DNA from: Amoebidium appalachense
Taxonomy: Eukaryota; Ichthyosporea
DNA: 64,000 nucleotides
Assembly: GCA_963693365.1 (NCBI GenBank)
Contig: CAVNZM010000004.1
Span: 9,920,001-9,984,000, forward strand
Reading direction: 5' to 3'
Position numbers and translations under genes: made by a program
Shown: piece after piece, positions 18,832 to 32,200 of the stretch
Numbering within the stretch: position 1 is the first letter of the stretch
How the letters are laid out: every line of letters starts with the position of its first letter
The notes under the pieces: generated by a model
Told to the model about the DNA's origin: nothing
Databases searched by the model: none
Seen by the model: the letters and a program-made list of their open reading frames with translations, nothing else

Positions 18832-18881
<50 letters not shown>
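18832..18881. repeat. Poly-T tract (~50)
   Basis: Uninterrupted T run downstream of the C20orf27 homologue. Confidence 0.9.
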
Positions 18882-18882
<1 letters not shown>

Positions 18883-19037
18883 GGATCATTTGGATAGACC
18901 GTTTTTCGGGCTAGTGGTGGATAGCCTTTTTGTTTTTTGTGGGTCAAGTGTGTTGATTAGATACTACTTGATATTTAGGCCATATATGTCCCACCTGCAG
19001 CCTGCATCCGAATGACTAGAAAATGTCCCACAAGCAG

Positions 19038-19117
19038 GGGGGGAGGGGGGGGGGGAGGGGGGGGGGGGGGGGGGGGGGGGGAGGGGGGGGGGGGAGAGGG
19101 GGGGGGGGGGGGGGGGG
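19038..19117. repeat. Poly-G tract
   Basis: About 80 bases of almost pure G with single A interruptions, intergenic. Confidence 0.85.
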
Positions 19118-19218
19118 TATTTCAATCGCGAATGGCTTCTAATCTGCCTTGTGTTTTCTGCGAGTGTGTTTGAAAGATGCCCACGATGTGTATATGTGTG
19201 CGTAGATGTGCAGTGCAG

Positions 19219-19260
<42 letters not shown>

Positions 19261-19870
19261 GGCAATGGGATATTTCAGTGATCGATGATGACAAAAGTAA
19301 TATGCAGGTTCTTTGGCCTTAGTTGTTAGTCTATGGAATCCGAAGACATGATGTTTCGGACAGGGGTGTTATTGTGCATGCACAAGGATCTGGGGCAAAA
19401 ATTCCTGGGGCATGCAGCAAATAAAACCATGCACGAAGCACGATGCTGAACTTACCATTGGTAAGCAGCTCCTGTAGAGACCTATATAATGCCACCCTCC
19501 CCCCTCCCCCTCCCCCTCCCCCCCCCCCCCCCCGCCACATACACACACACACAAATCCGGTAACTGTCACACACACACATACACCCACTAATTCTGGCCG
19601 AACCTAGTCGCTTTGTGAGTGTTGTCTCCCCGCGGCCTCTCTGACATAAGTTCTACGTCGCCGCTGTGTAGCATGTCCTGGCCTATTGCGTTAGCAAGCG
19701 GATACAAGCCTAATTAGAAGGGTAAAATAATAGGCGACCACTCAGTAACACGCGCGCACGCACACTTGTCATACAAGAAACGCACACACCTGCACACACG
19801 CGCGCGCACACACGCACACACACGCACACACGCGCACATGCACACTCACACACACACGCACGCACACACG

Positions 19871-19915
<45 letters not shown>

Positions 19916-20616
19916 GCGCGCGCGCACACACGCACAGACCCGCTTGGCCGCACGTGTGCCGGAATCATGCATGATTCATGATTCAGAATCATGAAACTGA
20001 TTGGCTAAATTCGCATCACCTAAACGGAGGGGGTGCGAACTTTTCTACAAAAGCTTGGGTCACAAACAGAAATACTTGGCCATGCTGTGCATGAAATAAT
20101 ATAACTAATGCAAGTATTGCTACATATATCTATTTGTTTAGTTGTAACCTGTTAAAGGGCTGAATGGTGTCAAAACACAAGAGGAAGTCACTATTATTCT
20201 GTACTGATATCATGAAGTAAATAAATGTTTACTTCTTTCTATCCTGAAATTAGGTATCCAATCGCTTTCTCCTTATTGGCTTAACCAATCACAAATCGTC
20301 CAAAATTGTAAATAAAGAAGCATTTTTTTCCGCTTTCCCGGTCGGCGGAACCTGCAGTAGGGAATCTGAGGGCCGGAGAGAATAGGAGAGGGCATGTGCA
20401 ATACATAGTGTCCACTTGGCTTTTTGTGTGTGACAATCAACATAAACGCTCAGCACACAAAGCCGGATCGTATGAATTGCGAGCAACTGTATAGTTACAT
20501 GCCGAAAACGTAGTGTAATTCTGAGTAACTGTTCCTTGAATGCCATACATCGATATCTCGCTCGACAAACCATCTGTACTAATAATTTTTTAAAGGAAAT
20601 ATAAACAGGGGACAAA

Positions 20617-21043
20617 ATGGAGAGGGTTGTAATTGACGTTTCGCTCCCTGACGTGGATGCCCTCAGCAGTGAAAACGTGCGACTGAAGGCTACGGTGGTT
20701 CGCCTGGAAACACAGTTGGCGCTGACACGGTGAGTGAATTTATCCATACTTCATTTCATGAACACACGCCCTACCAGTATGATTTTGCTGCAGTTGGCTG
20801 TTACTAAGAGTTTTGAACTTTGGTACACCTGCTCGTGTGCATGGCGGCGCTGTGTTCGGAAACCGATAGGCTTCTTGGAGGTGCGTGCATAACTGATTGA
20901 GGAGAGATGTCGTGTGATCGTCCATATGTGGATATGTGTTTGTGTGTGTGTTTTTGTCACACGATTTGTATGAGGATGTGTGTGTGCGCGCGCGCGTGTG
21001 CGTGTGTGCATGCGTGCGCTGCGTGCGTGTGTGTGTGTGTGGC

Positions 21044-21111
<68 letters not shown>

Positions 21112-24100
21112 TGTGTGTGTGTCTGTGTGTGTGCGTGAGTCACTGTGTGAGTGTGCGTATGTGCGCATGTGCGCGTGTGTGCGTGTGCGTGTGTGCGTGT
21201 GCGTGTGTACACATGTGTGTGCGGGCGTGTGTGTGTGTGTGTTGTAGTTCACGGTGTGTATCTGTCGGTGTCGATTGAATACAGCATGGGTGCGTGCACA
21301 CGTGCATGTGTCATACGCATACCTGCACTATGTGCAGCGCGTCCTGCAGCTGATTTGTTTGCGTGCTATGATAGGCAAGTAGGTGTACGGTGACAGCTGC
21401 TGTTGGTGAGCGACAATGTAATTACATGTTATATGTGATTGAGTTTCGAATCTTGTTTGTCGTGTGTCACTCTTAATTACAGTCGAAACCGTGGCTAGTA
21501 CATGGGAGCTAAAGAGTCTACTGATAACCCCTAAAATCCGTTTTTTTGTGTGCAAGTTGCACCAGGGGCTTCGTTCTTGTAAATGATTGTTTGTGTGTTA
21601 GGTGTTTGTGTGCATATCTGTGTGTGGACGTGTAAGGCTTGAATTTGGATGTTGTATGTGCTGTAGTGTTCTGGAGACATCAGAATTTCCGAGTGACACT
21701 TAGCAATATACGCCCGGTAGTGTTTGGCACACCCGCACTTTCAATTTGGCTGAGCCCATTTTGAAAGATGTCGTTCCTTACGCTGGCTAGTACCCACACC
21801 CTACCAGCCCGCCCCAATTGCAGATACACCCACCGCAAAACAGAATGCAACCCCAGCCACACATCCAGACACACAGCAGCCACCAAAACCCTACACGACA
21901 TGGGGAACCACATACACCCCACCACTCTCAACCCCACAGCACCACCACACCACGTTAGACCCCCGTCAGCAGACATGTGAAATTTCGGACACGGACCCCC
22001 CCCATAGCTAAACCACAACTAGCTAGAACCAAACCCCCCCGCAACTCTTGTAAATAGCATAGTCCGATCGTTCTGCCATGTCTGTCTGACGGGCTCAGTC
22101 TAGAACCTAAGTATATAGTTCCCATGGGGCTGGTACCCACCACTAGCTAGACGGCGGTACTGAATAAGATTTTGAATAAAAAGGTTCAATAACAAAAAAC
22201 TTAGGCTGGCTAGATAGATCTGTTGATGCTTTTTTGCGGAATTCTAATAATGTAACCCCCTTTCAACCTGCAACAACGCATACACCGTTCGACTAATATT
22301 AGTCTCCTCTTGTTAAACACTTTCCCTTAAGTTACCGCATGAATGCTGTCCCATATACAACACTACCCCCCCCCCCCCCTGCTATCCCCACCACCACCAC
22401 CACCCCTTCTTCTCTTTTACGTTGCCCCCCCCCCCCCCCCCCCCCCCTCTCGTACTCTGCAACACATTCTAACCTTCCTCCTTTCTTCCCCCCTCCCCTC
22501 CCCCGCTCCCCCCACTTCTCCTCCCCCCAACCACCACCCACGCCTTATCTCCCACCTGGTGCCGACAGAAAGGAGCTTGCTCGTGCAGAGTCAGATGTGT
22601 CGGAGGAAATATCCCACCTTAAACATAAACACCAAAAGGAAATGAGGCAAATGGAATTGAGGCTGGCAGATCAGAAGACAGATCTGACGATCACACGAAG
22701 ATCGACGGAGAAGAAAATGGTTGTAGATGTGGAGAGATTGAAGGCGGAGGTGGAGGGTATGTGGGTGTGAGTGGGGGGAGGGGGGGGGGGGATAGGGGAA
22801 AGGGGAGGGATGTGTGTGTGGTGTGTGTGTGTGTGTATGGGGGTGGGGAGGGGGTGGGGGGAGGGGAAGCGGAGGGATGTATTGTGGTGTGTGTGTGTGT
22901 GTGTGTGTGTGTGGGCGTGCGTGCGTGGGGAGGGAGAGGGTGAGTGCGTCTGAGTGTGTGTGTTTGTGTTTGTGTTTGCGTGCGCGTTGTAGAGGGTACG
23001 GGACGGAAGGGGAGGGTGGGAGGCCTTGAGAGAGGGGCGGGTTAATGGAAGCAGGTGGAGGGTGGGGAGAGGAAGGAAACGTTTGTGCATGTGTGCCTGA
23101 ACATCATACGATCTGTATGCATGCGTGGTACAGTGCATGTGAAGGTGTGTGTGTGTGTCTGTACATGTGTACTTTTGATACCGTGCGTGGCCACGAATGT
23201 GTTTTTATGGTGTGCCTGCACACGTGGCCATGCTGTAGCAATTGTATTTTATAAACGAAGGGAGATATCTACACAAAGAATTACAGTAACGTAACTGGTG
23301 CTCACGTGTCAGTTTGCCTACGGAAGGCTTGCTATTGGCCAGGGGGTGGTGGTAATGTGTTGAGGGGGGAAGGGGGGAGGGGGGGGGAGGGGGGAGTAAC
23401 GGCAAAGAGGAAAAGGGAGGGGTGTGTGCAAAGGTTCATTCTAGGGTTGTGTGGGAGCTCGAATATCGTGTAGGTGTTGTTGGTCATTTAGAGTGGGCGG
23501 GTTTCTTACTGCTTCTTCTGGTGGTGGTTGTGGAGGTGGGAGTACACCCAAGGAACGGCGGGGAGGGAGGAGGGGAGGCTGGGGGGGAGAAGAGGGGAAG
23601 GGGGGAGAGGGGGGAGGGCTGAAGCAGGGGAGAGGGGGAGGGGGGAAAGGGAAAATGGAGAGGGAATGGGAGTGTGTGTGTGTGTGCGTGTGTGTGTTGG
23701 GGGGGGGGGGGGGGGGGGGGGGGGGGCTTCTGCATTGGCATGTCCCCAAATTCTTTGATTTGTACATGCTCTCCTTAGCCCCTCCCCCCACCTCTTGGCC
23801 CCCTGCACTCCCACTCCCACCTCTCCTCACCACCAACATTGCCGTCACTTGGTTGTCTAACAGCTCAGTGAACCCGTTTTCTTTTCGTTTTACCACCCTA
23901 ACGCCCAACACACACTCCTCCCCCCCTCCTTCCTCTCACACTTCTCCCTCCCTCCCTCACTTCTTCCTTATCTATTTTCTCTCACTATCTCTATCCCCTC
24001 CATCCCCCTCCCCCATCCACCCTCCATCCCGCCCCATTCTATTCCATCTCACCTCACCTCCTCATTCCCCACACCTCTCTACTCCAAATTCCCCCCCCCC

Positions 24101-24134
24101 CCCCCCCCCCCCCTTTCCCTCACCACTACTCCCT

Positions 24135-24171
<37 letters not shown>

Positions 24172-24513
24172 ACTCTCTCTCTCCCTCTCTCTCCCCTCCC
24201 CCCCCCCCCCCCCTCCACCCACCCACCCATCCTCCACCCCGCCTTATCCCATTCCATCCTACCTTACCTCCTCATTCCTCACCCCTCCCGGCTTCCAAAT
24301 CCCTCCTCCCCCCTGCCTGCCCCTTGATTTCACCGTGGCACCCACCCAGCCACCATCCAGAGCTCACCCGTAGCAACATCTGGCTGCAGCGCACCCTGGC
24401 ACGTGATCGTGCCCTCATCAGTGACATGCAGGCAGAGGCCTCGGCACGTGCACTGACCGTCCCATCATCCTTCTCCTCACGGGTATATGCAAACCCCTCC
24501 CCCCCCCCTCCCC

Positions 24514-24544
<31 letters not shown>

Positions 24545-26184
24545 ACACACCTCCCCCCCACTTTGGTTCTTAGACTCGGGTTGCAGAATTCGATAAGTTA
24601 GGCAACCCGCTTAGGTTAGACCACCAGCAAATAGCCTTTTCAGGTACATATGCATGACTTTTAGCCAATAGAAAGACCACCAACAGCCATTGACCAATCG
24701 TGTTTCAGGGTTACCCGGTGGAGGATCTGAGTGACACTGTTGCCTCCCTGCAAAAGGCAAGACGGACGGCAGAGGCCGAATTGGAGGTGAGAATAAGTGT
24801 TTGATTCAAAACTAAAAATCTAAAAACCCTGAGAAATTGGAATACCTAGAATGATGGAGACCGTGCCTAATTTGTATTCGGGGATCAAGTTGCTGAGGCA
24901 AGCTAAGATCTCATGAGGCTTTTCAACTGCTTCAAACGAGAGATTGTGAATGGGGCCGGAGAGTGCAAAGTTTTGAACGTATGTGTGTGCACGCGAGTGT
25001 GGGTGTGAAGGAGGATAATTTGTATGTGTGTAAAACGAGGGGGGGGGGGGGGGGGGGGGCGGGTAGGGGTGGAGGAGAGGCTGTATGTGCTTTCCGCCTG
25101 CACACACAAGTCCAGCTGTGCATCTGGAATTCGGTATTCCGTTATCTTTTGTGTTCTTGAATCTCTCGGCGTTGGCTGTGCTTGGGAGTAATCTTGTAGA
25201 GAACTTAAAGCAATGGTAACTTTACCAAAGGATTCACACTATCGAAGTTATAGTATAAGCGCTGTCCATGTAACGATGGCTAACGATGGCTTTTACTACA
25301 TGAAGTCGCCATATTTCCAAGTATGGCATGCTCATTGCCGTATATGGTATGCAGGAGCTACGGTCGCAGGTTGTCATTTTGACCGGAGACAAAGAGCAGC
25401 TGCAAATGAAGATTTCTCTCCTCGAAGTGTATGTTTGCCCCCCCCCCCCCCCCCCCCCCCCCCCACCACCACCACCATCCACCCACCCACCCACCCCTCC
25501 CTCCCCCCCACCCCACCCGCCACCCCTCCCCACCTAACCCCTCCCCATATGCTTACCCATACCCACACAATACCATCCACCAACGTACCCCCCCCCCTCC
25601 CCCCCCCCCCCCCCCCCCCCCACCTCGCCTGTGTCTCAGGCACACACACACACTCCCCCACCCCCTCTCCCTCCTTCCTCGCTCCGCACGATCAAACGTA
25701 TTATCTAACTTGTGTCCGAGAGGCTCCTTCTTTGCTTATCATTTATCTGTTTCATGACTGCCCGACTATATTCATAATTTTTCTCCCGCAAATGTGTCAC
25801 ACGGTAGCACCCTAACCCCCCCCCCCTCCCCCCCCCTCCTCCTCCCTCCCCCCCCCCCCTCCCCCCCCCCCCCCCCGGAGGATGTTTTCTTTCCGTGTAC
25901 CTCTACACATGACACGCATCCGAGGGTCTTTTGCCCAAGCTCACAAGCCACAAGCACTGATCACATAGGCATATATCTTGCCCGTACATGCACACACACA
26001 CACGCTCGCCCGCGCGCGCACACACACACTGTGACCTTGCAGATCTCAAGGAACAACAGGAAGAGGATGAGGATGAGATCGAAAATCTGACCAATCAGAT
26101 GAGAGGATTGTCACGTGACCTGGCAGAGGCAAACACCAAGCTCGGGGGTGCCATACAGGACAAGAAGGAGGTCGGGGAGAAGAT

Positions 26185-26272
<88 letters not shown>

Positions 26273-26349
26273 GTGTGTGTGCGCGTGTGTGCGTGTGTAT
26301 GTGTGTGTGTGGGTGGGTGGGTGTGTGTGTGGGTGTGTGTGGTGTGTGT

Positions 26350-26406
<57 letters not shown>

Positions 26407-27628
26407 TTGTGGTGTACGCACACGCGTATGTGTGTGTGTGCGCGCGCGCACGTACACCCGCATGTGCGGGGGAACGGAGGGGGAGGAGGGGGGTCGAGGT
26501 GGGAGGCATGCGTGCACCGCGCATGCCTGTAAGTGCATGAATGTGCACGCGTACACACGTTCTGTCTTAACACTTGGTTGGCTTGGTTTGGGCTGTGGCG
26601 GTGCAGAAAGAATGTCACTCTCGTGGGCACCGTGGGGGCTAATATGATTGGCTGCGTTTTTAGTAGACTCGAGGGTCCTATCAGATTTGCTCGTTCTTTC
26701 CCCTCTGGGTTCTCAGAACTTTACCCCCCCCCCCCCCCCTCCCGTCCCCGTGTTGTTCGTCGTGAATGTGTACGGTCTTTTCTGTAACACATTCTGAACC
26801 TCCTCCCCGGCCCCCCCCCCCTCCCCCCCCCTCTCCCCTCCCCCCCCCCCTCTCGCCCCCCCCTCCCCCCCCCCCCTCCCCTGCTCCTCCTCCCACCTTT
26901 CCACACTTCCCTTGATACAGGCTACTGTCCAGCAAGAGCTCTCAGCACTGCGCCAGACCCACCAACAGCTGCTGGCAACCACAGTCCCTCGATCGAATCT
27001 GGATGTGACTGAACTGAGGGTCAAGACTGAAACGAAGGAGAAGGAGCTGGCACGCATGGCTCTCAACAGGGCAAATGAGAAAAGTATTTGAGCCATTCTA
27101 ACCAAAACTCCCACCAAATAAAACAAAATAAACATAAAAAATAGAGCGTAAAATGGAACCCCCCTCCCCCGTTCCTCCCCCTCCCCCCCCCCCTCTTTCC
27201 CCTCCCCGCAATCTCTCCCTCCCACCCACCCTGCCTCCTCTCCCCTCCCCCTCCCACCACTCCCCCCCCCCCCCCCCCCCCCCCCCCCCGCGCGGCGCCA
27301 TTGTTCCCCCCAAAATATGAAAAATAAACGAAGGAAAAAGAGATAATGATTATAGTCATTTAAAAGGGTAAAATGAGAAAACACAAAGTGACTAAGGTTT
27401 TTTTTAACACCGGTATCATCTGCGCAACCGGTGTAATCGGTGTAATCGGTGTAATCGGTCAGTGATCTAACGGGGGAGTATTTGGCAGCCATATGGGTCG
27501 AGAAGCAGATTGCGGCCGGACAGGAGAAGGTGTCTTATGTGCGGGCATCAGAGAGCAAGACGCAATCTTGCCTGGGGACGGCCCAGTCAAAGATTCACCA
27601 GCTTACTGCCGATTGTGAATCTTTGGTT

Positions 27629-27675
<47 letters not shown>

Positions 27676-29148
27676 TCCACCCACCCACACCCCCAAAGAC
27701 ACACACATAGACACTTACACCCCCGTACACACACGAACACAAACAAACACACAGCACCCGTATTACAGGCACATGCACAAAAAAGAACATAAACTTACTC
27801 GAGTCCACCCATGCATTTAAGTACATGGCCTACCACACTCACTCGTGCAAGCACACAGATACACACACAAACACTACGGACACGCACACGACACTACCAT
27901 GGAAAGGTACTTAGACAGTCACAAATCCCTTAAGCTCTGTGCCTACGGCTCTAAATAATCCATTGAGCTCTCGAAATCTTCTAACCCCGCCCTCTCACCC
28001 GCAACTCACCACGTACAGCCTTGCATGCACACATCAACTCTAAACCTTAAAAAGCGTCACTTGGGATAGCTAAGCCAGTCTTAAGGCATGTGAACCTGAA
28101 AAATTTCCGTTTTTATCCCACACTTAAACATTCCCTACAGATTATGAAAGAGAAAATATTAAACATTCTCACAAGGACTCCTCCAATCCTTTGTGCACGC
28201 AGAATTCCCAGCTGTCAAAGGTCCAAAGAAGGTGTAAAGAGCTTGAGAGGGAGGAAGAGAGGTTACGTGTGGTGAAGAAAGAGGCAAGGCCAGACCTTAA
28301 GGGTGCTTATGAACGCATCAACTTATTGAAAACAGTATGTATATCAGCACCCCTCCCCCCCCCCCCCCCATCCCTCCCCCCTCCCTCCCCGTGTGCTTCG
28401 TGCTATATAACGTGTTCTACCCCCTTCTCCACCCCCCACCCCTCTCCCCGGCCCTTTTACCTCCCCCCCCCCCCCTCCCCCCCCCCCCCCCTTCTCTCTC
28501 TCCCAGGGGCCTCACTCGTGCATACACATCTGAGATTGAACAAGGGGATTGAAATGAGTTGGGTTCGTCAACAGGGAGTAATGTGAGGAAGGAGAGAGTC
28601 CTGTGTTCTGTGGTTTCCAATAGGTTTCCTGCTTTTTCAAAGATTTGACCACGGGCTGGGGTGGGGTGCAATCGTGGTGGTGGTGGCGAGGTTTTTAGGG
28701 ATGGGGTGGGGTGGGGGGGGGGGGGGGGGGGGAGGGGAGAGGGGGGATGGGGGGGGGGGGGGGGGGGAGGGAAGGGGGGCATGCTGTGTATCTGTTGGGC
28801 TGGGTGAGATTTTTTGGGCAAGAGAGGGGCCTTCTATGTTAAACACGAAGCGATGGGGGTCCCGACAGACTATTATCTTGTGCTTCTAGGAAAGTGCCGT
28901 CTCTGAGGATGATGGAGAGAGGAGGGCGGGGAGGGGGGGGGAAGAGGAGGGGGGGGGAGGGGGGGGGGGGGGGGCAAATGAAGCCCCAAACATCCCCCCC
29001 CCCCCCCCCCCCCCCTCCCCTTCACAGAGGAAAAAAGAAAAGGAACAAAAAGAAGAAGACGGAGAATAATAGGATGACATGGCATATCGTATCGATCGAC
29101 TGATGTCTCTTATCCCCCCCCCCCCCCCCCCCCCCCCCCTTCCCCCAG

Positions 29149-29226
<78 letters not shown>

Positions 29227-29284
29227 CTTTATGGAACTACCTGGAACTGCCGCTGGGGATGAACTCTCGTTTAAGAAAGACTAG
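20617..29284 (+). CDS. Coiled-coil protein of unknown function (multi-exon)
   Basis: I do not recognise a family. Exons that join in frame: 20617..20729, 22569..22756, 24361..24482, 24709..24786 and 25355..25426; then 26043..~26188, 26921..27083, 27489..27625 and 28203..28334. A probable last exon is 29225..29284 (ending [11 protein letters not shown]). Almost all of the product is heptad-patterned coiled coil, e.g. [56 protein letters not shown]. No catalytic motif, membrane segment or signal peptide is visible. Total length is roughly 370-400 residues. Two junctions are unresolved: exon 25426 ends in phase 0 but the next exon (26043) needs phase 1, so a small exon may be missing; and the join from 28334 to 29225 probably includes a short exon near 28888. 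A centrosomal, ciliary or cytoskeletal role would be only a guess. Confidence 0.72.
21740..22195 (+). mobile_element. Possible degraded retroelement 3' fragment in intron 1 of the coiled-coil gene
   Basis: A 450-bp island of non-repetitive sequence carries an open frame (21768-21980) with a Cys/His pattern (CRYTHRKTE, then C and H residues) that vaguely recalls the C-terminal zinc knuckle of LINE reverse transcriptases. It is followed by a short region ending in an A-rich tail. No reverse transcriptase core is present. This is a weak call. Confidence 0.18.
26186..26404. repeat. (TG)n beginning at a 5' splice site
   Basis: The TG array starts at the end of the coiled-coil exon 26043..~26188, so the exact donor is ambiguous within the repeat. 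Confidence 0.9.
26745..26805 (+). repeat. Dispersed intronic element, partial copy J (coiled-coil gene)
   Basis: The distal end only: TGTTCGTCGTGAATGTGT followed by CTGTAACACATTCTGAACC and a C-rich tract, about 110 bp before the exon at 26921. It resembles the copy at 35800 most closely. Confidence 0.45.
27426..27459. repeat. 9-bp tandem repeat
   Basis: CGGTGTAAT is repeated three times with a partial fourth unit, about 30 bp upstream of the coiled-coil exon at 27489. Confidence 0.8.
29150..29224. repeat. (CA)n abutting a 3' splice site
   Basis: Pure CA repeat of about 35 units ending in the AG of the probable last coiled-coil exon. Confidence 0.9.
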
Positions 29285-32200
29285 GGTGGTAACGACATAA
29301 AATGGCGGATATGTGAGGGGATGGGTAAAAGCAAAATGGGTGGGGAATAGAACATGTTGGTGGGGAGAGTGGAGAGGAATAGTGTGTGCGGGGGAGCGTG
29401 TGTCCACGCGGGTGTATTTGTGTTTCTGTAAGTGGTGGGTCGGAGGTGGTTGTGGTGGAAGGAACTCTATCGTGAGCAATAGAGACCTAACGAGAGAGCG
29501 TTTTTTTTTTTTTTTTTTTTTTGTAGTGGGGTGCGGTGGGGGTCGTGGTTTTGGTGGTGGGTGGTGGTGGGTGGTGGTGGTGGTGGTGGTGGTGGGGGGG
29601 GGGGGGGGGGGGGGGGGGGGGAGGGTTGGTTGGTTGGGGAGGGGGAGGGGAGGGGTGGTGGGGGAGAGAATTTCTTTTTTTTTTTTCTTTTTCATCTCCC
29701 CCTCCCCCCCCCCCCCCCCCCCCCTTCCCCTCTGTTGTTGGGCCTTTAGGGGAGGGAGGGAGGGAGGGAGGGAGGGAGGGAGGGGGGGGGGAGGGAGGGG
29801 GGGGGGGGGGGAGATATGAGACCCAAATGACTTACTGCTAAGTCAGAAAACCACATAGTAAGTGCCAAAAAACAATTTGCAAGTGTAACATTACATTTTT
29901 CTCTGCTCGGTGAAAAATTATTTTTTTTCTTAAATCTAAAGCCACTAATTAGCTGCTCACGGTCCCAGCTTAGAAAAAAATCCCAAGGAGTCAAGTAGTG
30001 GTGGCCAGTGGCAGCCTGCAGGTTTCAACCAATATGTATGTATATAATATAAAGTTTTTTAAGTGTAAGTTTATATACATATCCTACATAGCTATTCGTA
30101 AACATTTAACCTATGTATGTAGATACTATAAAGGAGTGTAACTTAAAGTTTATATACACATATCAGGGTACATAGCTATTCGTAAACACTTAAACTTTGG
30201 CATGTGACAGAAGCGCAATGCCCGATGTAAAGTAGCTGAAGCAAGACAAGTACATAAAAAATTAATATCACGAATTAGTATTACATTAACTAGCGCCCAA
30301 CAGTCAGCAGTCAGAAGGAACAGAACTTTAGAAACCCCATGTAAATCATAGTAGCAAGAGCACGACATGATTTTAAATTGAATTAGCCTAATATAGCAAC
30401 AATGTATTATAAGTGGTTGGTCGAGCCAGTGTGCCGCCTTCAAACTAGGAGCCCCCTATGTACAGTAGTAATAGATGCAAGCACACTGCAATTACGTTCC
30501 CACGAGAATGAATTTGTGTACTGCATAACTTATGATATATAAAACTTTAAAGCGAGCAAACAACATCACGGCCTCAATGGCCTATTCGATCAAGAGTGGT
30601 CACCATGAAATGTGCACACCACACACATATATTATACTTCCATGCCGATACACACACCCAAACAGTGTTGATGTCACGCTCATGTGCATATATCAACCAT
30701 ATGCCCACAAAAAAAGACTATGGAAATTTGATTTTCAATTGGCACAACAACAGGAAAATCACCGGCACGGGATGGGTAACACCGTGGCCCGTGTACGTGT
30801 GACACACACGTACGTACAGACACAAAGCAGCAACACGGTGCCACACACGTGGCAAACGTCGCATTCATAGAAACATACATTTCACACCGTAGTAGTATTT
30901 TTCCACCACACACACAGAGGCTGTGGCACATACATGGACACATCTATACTGACACACACATGCACTGCTAGTGCCACTGGTACACAAGCACACGTGAATT
31001 AGAAGCACACATGGACAACACACACACACGCGCGCGAACACACACACACAGTGTCACGGCGTGTGACACGCACACACACACACAAACACACACGTACCGT
31101 GACACACCCACTACACACACCCCACGCACACACAAACACACACGTGCGCACATACACAGGCACACGTGCGCGCACACACACCATAGGCAGATGTGTCCAC
31201 ACACACGCACTTTGACACACACACACACAGTACACGTACACACACACACACCACGTGAACACACACACACACATGCCACACACACCACGTGCACCCCCCC
31301 CCCCCCCCCCCCCCCACACACACGCACAAATTTAAAACAAACCAGCTGCAGGCTGGCCCCGGGTGATTCACTGTTGAACATTACGATACCCCGGTGACCG
31401 GTCGTACGTGTGTGCATGCACGCACAACTAGTACTCTGACAGTATGCGTGTGCGTATTTATTGTCACTACGGTAAACGGGAAGCCATGCATATGCAGCTA
31501 CAAATTTACGAGTGGGTGTGCTGGATATCAAGTTACGCTGCTGGAAAACACAGCTAGCGCTACTAGCATTCGAATTCCACAGCTGGTAAACAAACTAAAT
31601 TAACAAACAAACAAACACATAATGGCCAGGGCCGCGGTGAACATCTGTGGTGTACCGGTTGGCGCCTAATATTAGCTAGCGGTCTTGGCCAATCAATGCA
31701 CATGGACAAATCCAAACGCTGATGACGCCCCGCGCATATGCGCACCCGTTTGATTTTAACCATGTATGCATGCTCTGATCATGACGCCCAGCTACACGAA
31801 CCCAAATTGACGTAAACGTAAACACCTCACTGCCTTGTTCAGCATGTCTGCACTCTGCAGCTGGTGCTTATTCGAGCGGCTAATATTATGCACTTGATCA
31901 GGATATACCGCTGAGGGGATAATTCGAGCAAAACCCCCCCATACCTGAGACTGGCTCTCTTTTGCCTCGAGTAAACAGCGTAAACCCTTATCTTTTAAAT
32001 TTCAGCTCGAACCATGAGTGTTGTCATATGTATATGAACTAAATTTGACCATGACACGATTATCATTCTTCACGGGCTGCTGTGTTGTAGTGAAACTACG
32101 TATACGGTTGCTACCAGCACTGCCAGTGATAATGTGAACACGTGCATGTCATCTGTTGTGCAACACGTGTATGTACATGTTTGATTGCTCGGTGCCCAGC

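Larger units (their letters stand above)
18596..20616. other. Intergenic region between C20orf27 homologue and coiled-coil gene
   Basis: This region holds a long poly-T (18832-18881), G-rich blocks (19038-19117, 19220-19259), a mixed (CA)/(CG) alternating tract (19750-19935) and unique AT-richer sequence at 19990-20600 that probably includes the promoter of the coiled-coil gene. No supported gene. Confidence 0.5.

Noticed and set aside
19457-19478. Minus-strand 16-nt segment flanked by ideal CAG and GTAAGT splice signals
   Set aside because: No neighbouring coding exons on that strand; most likely chance.
28417-28821. Pro-rich or Gly-rich open frames
   Set aside because: They are translations of poly-C and poly-G runs and lie inside introns of recognised genes.
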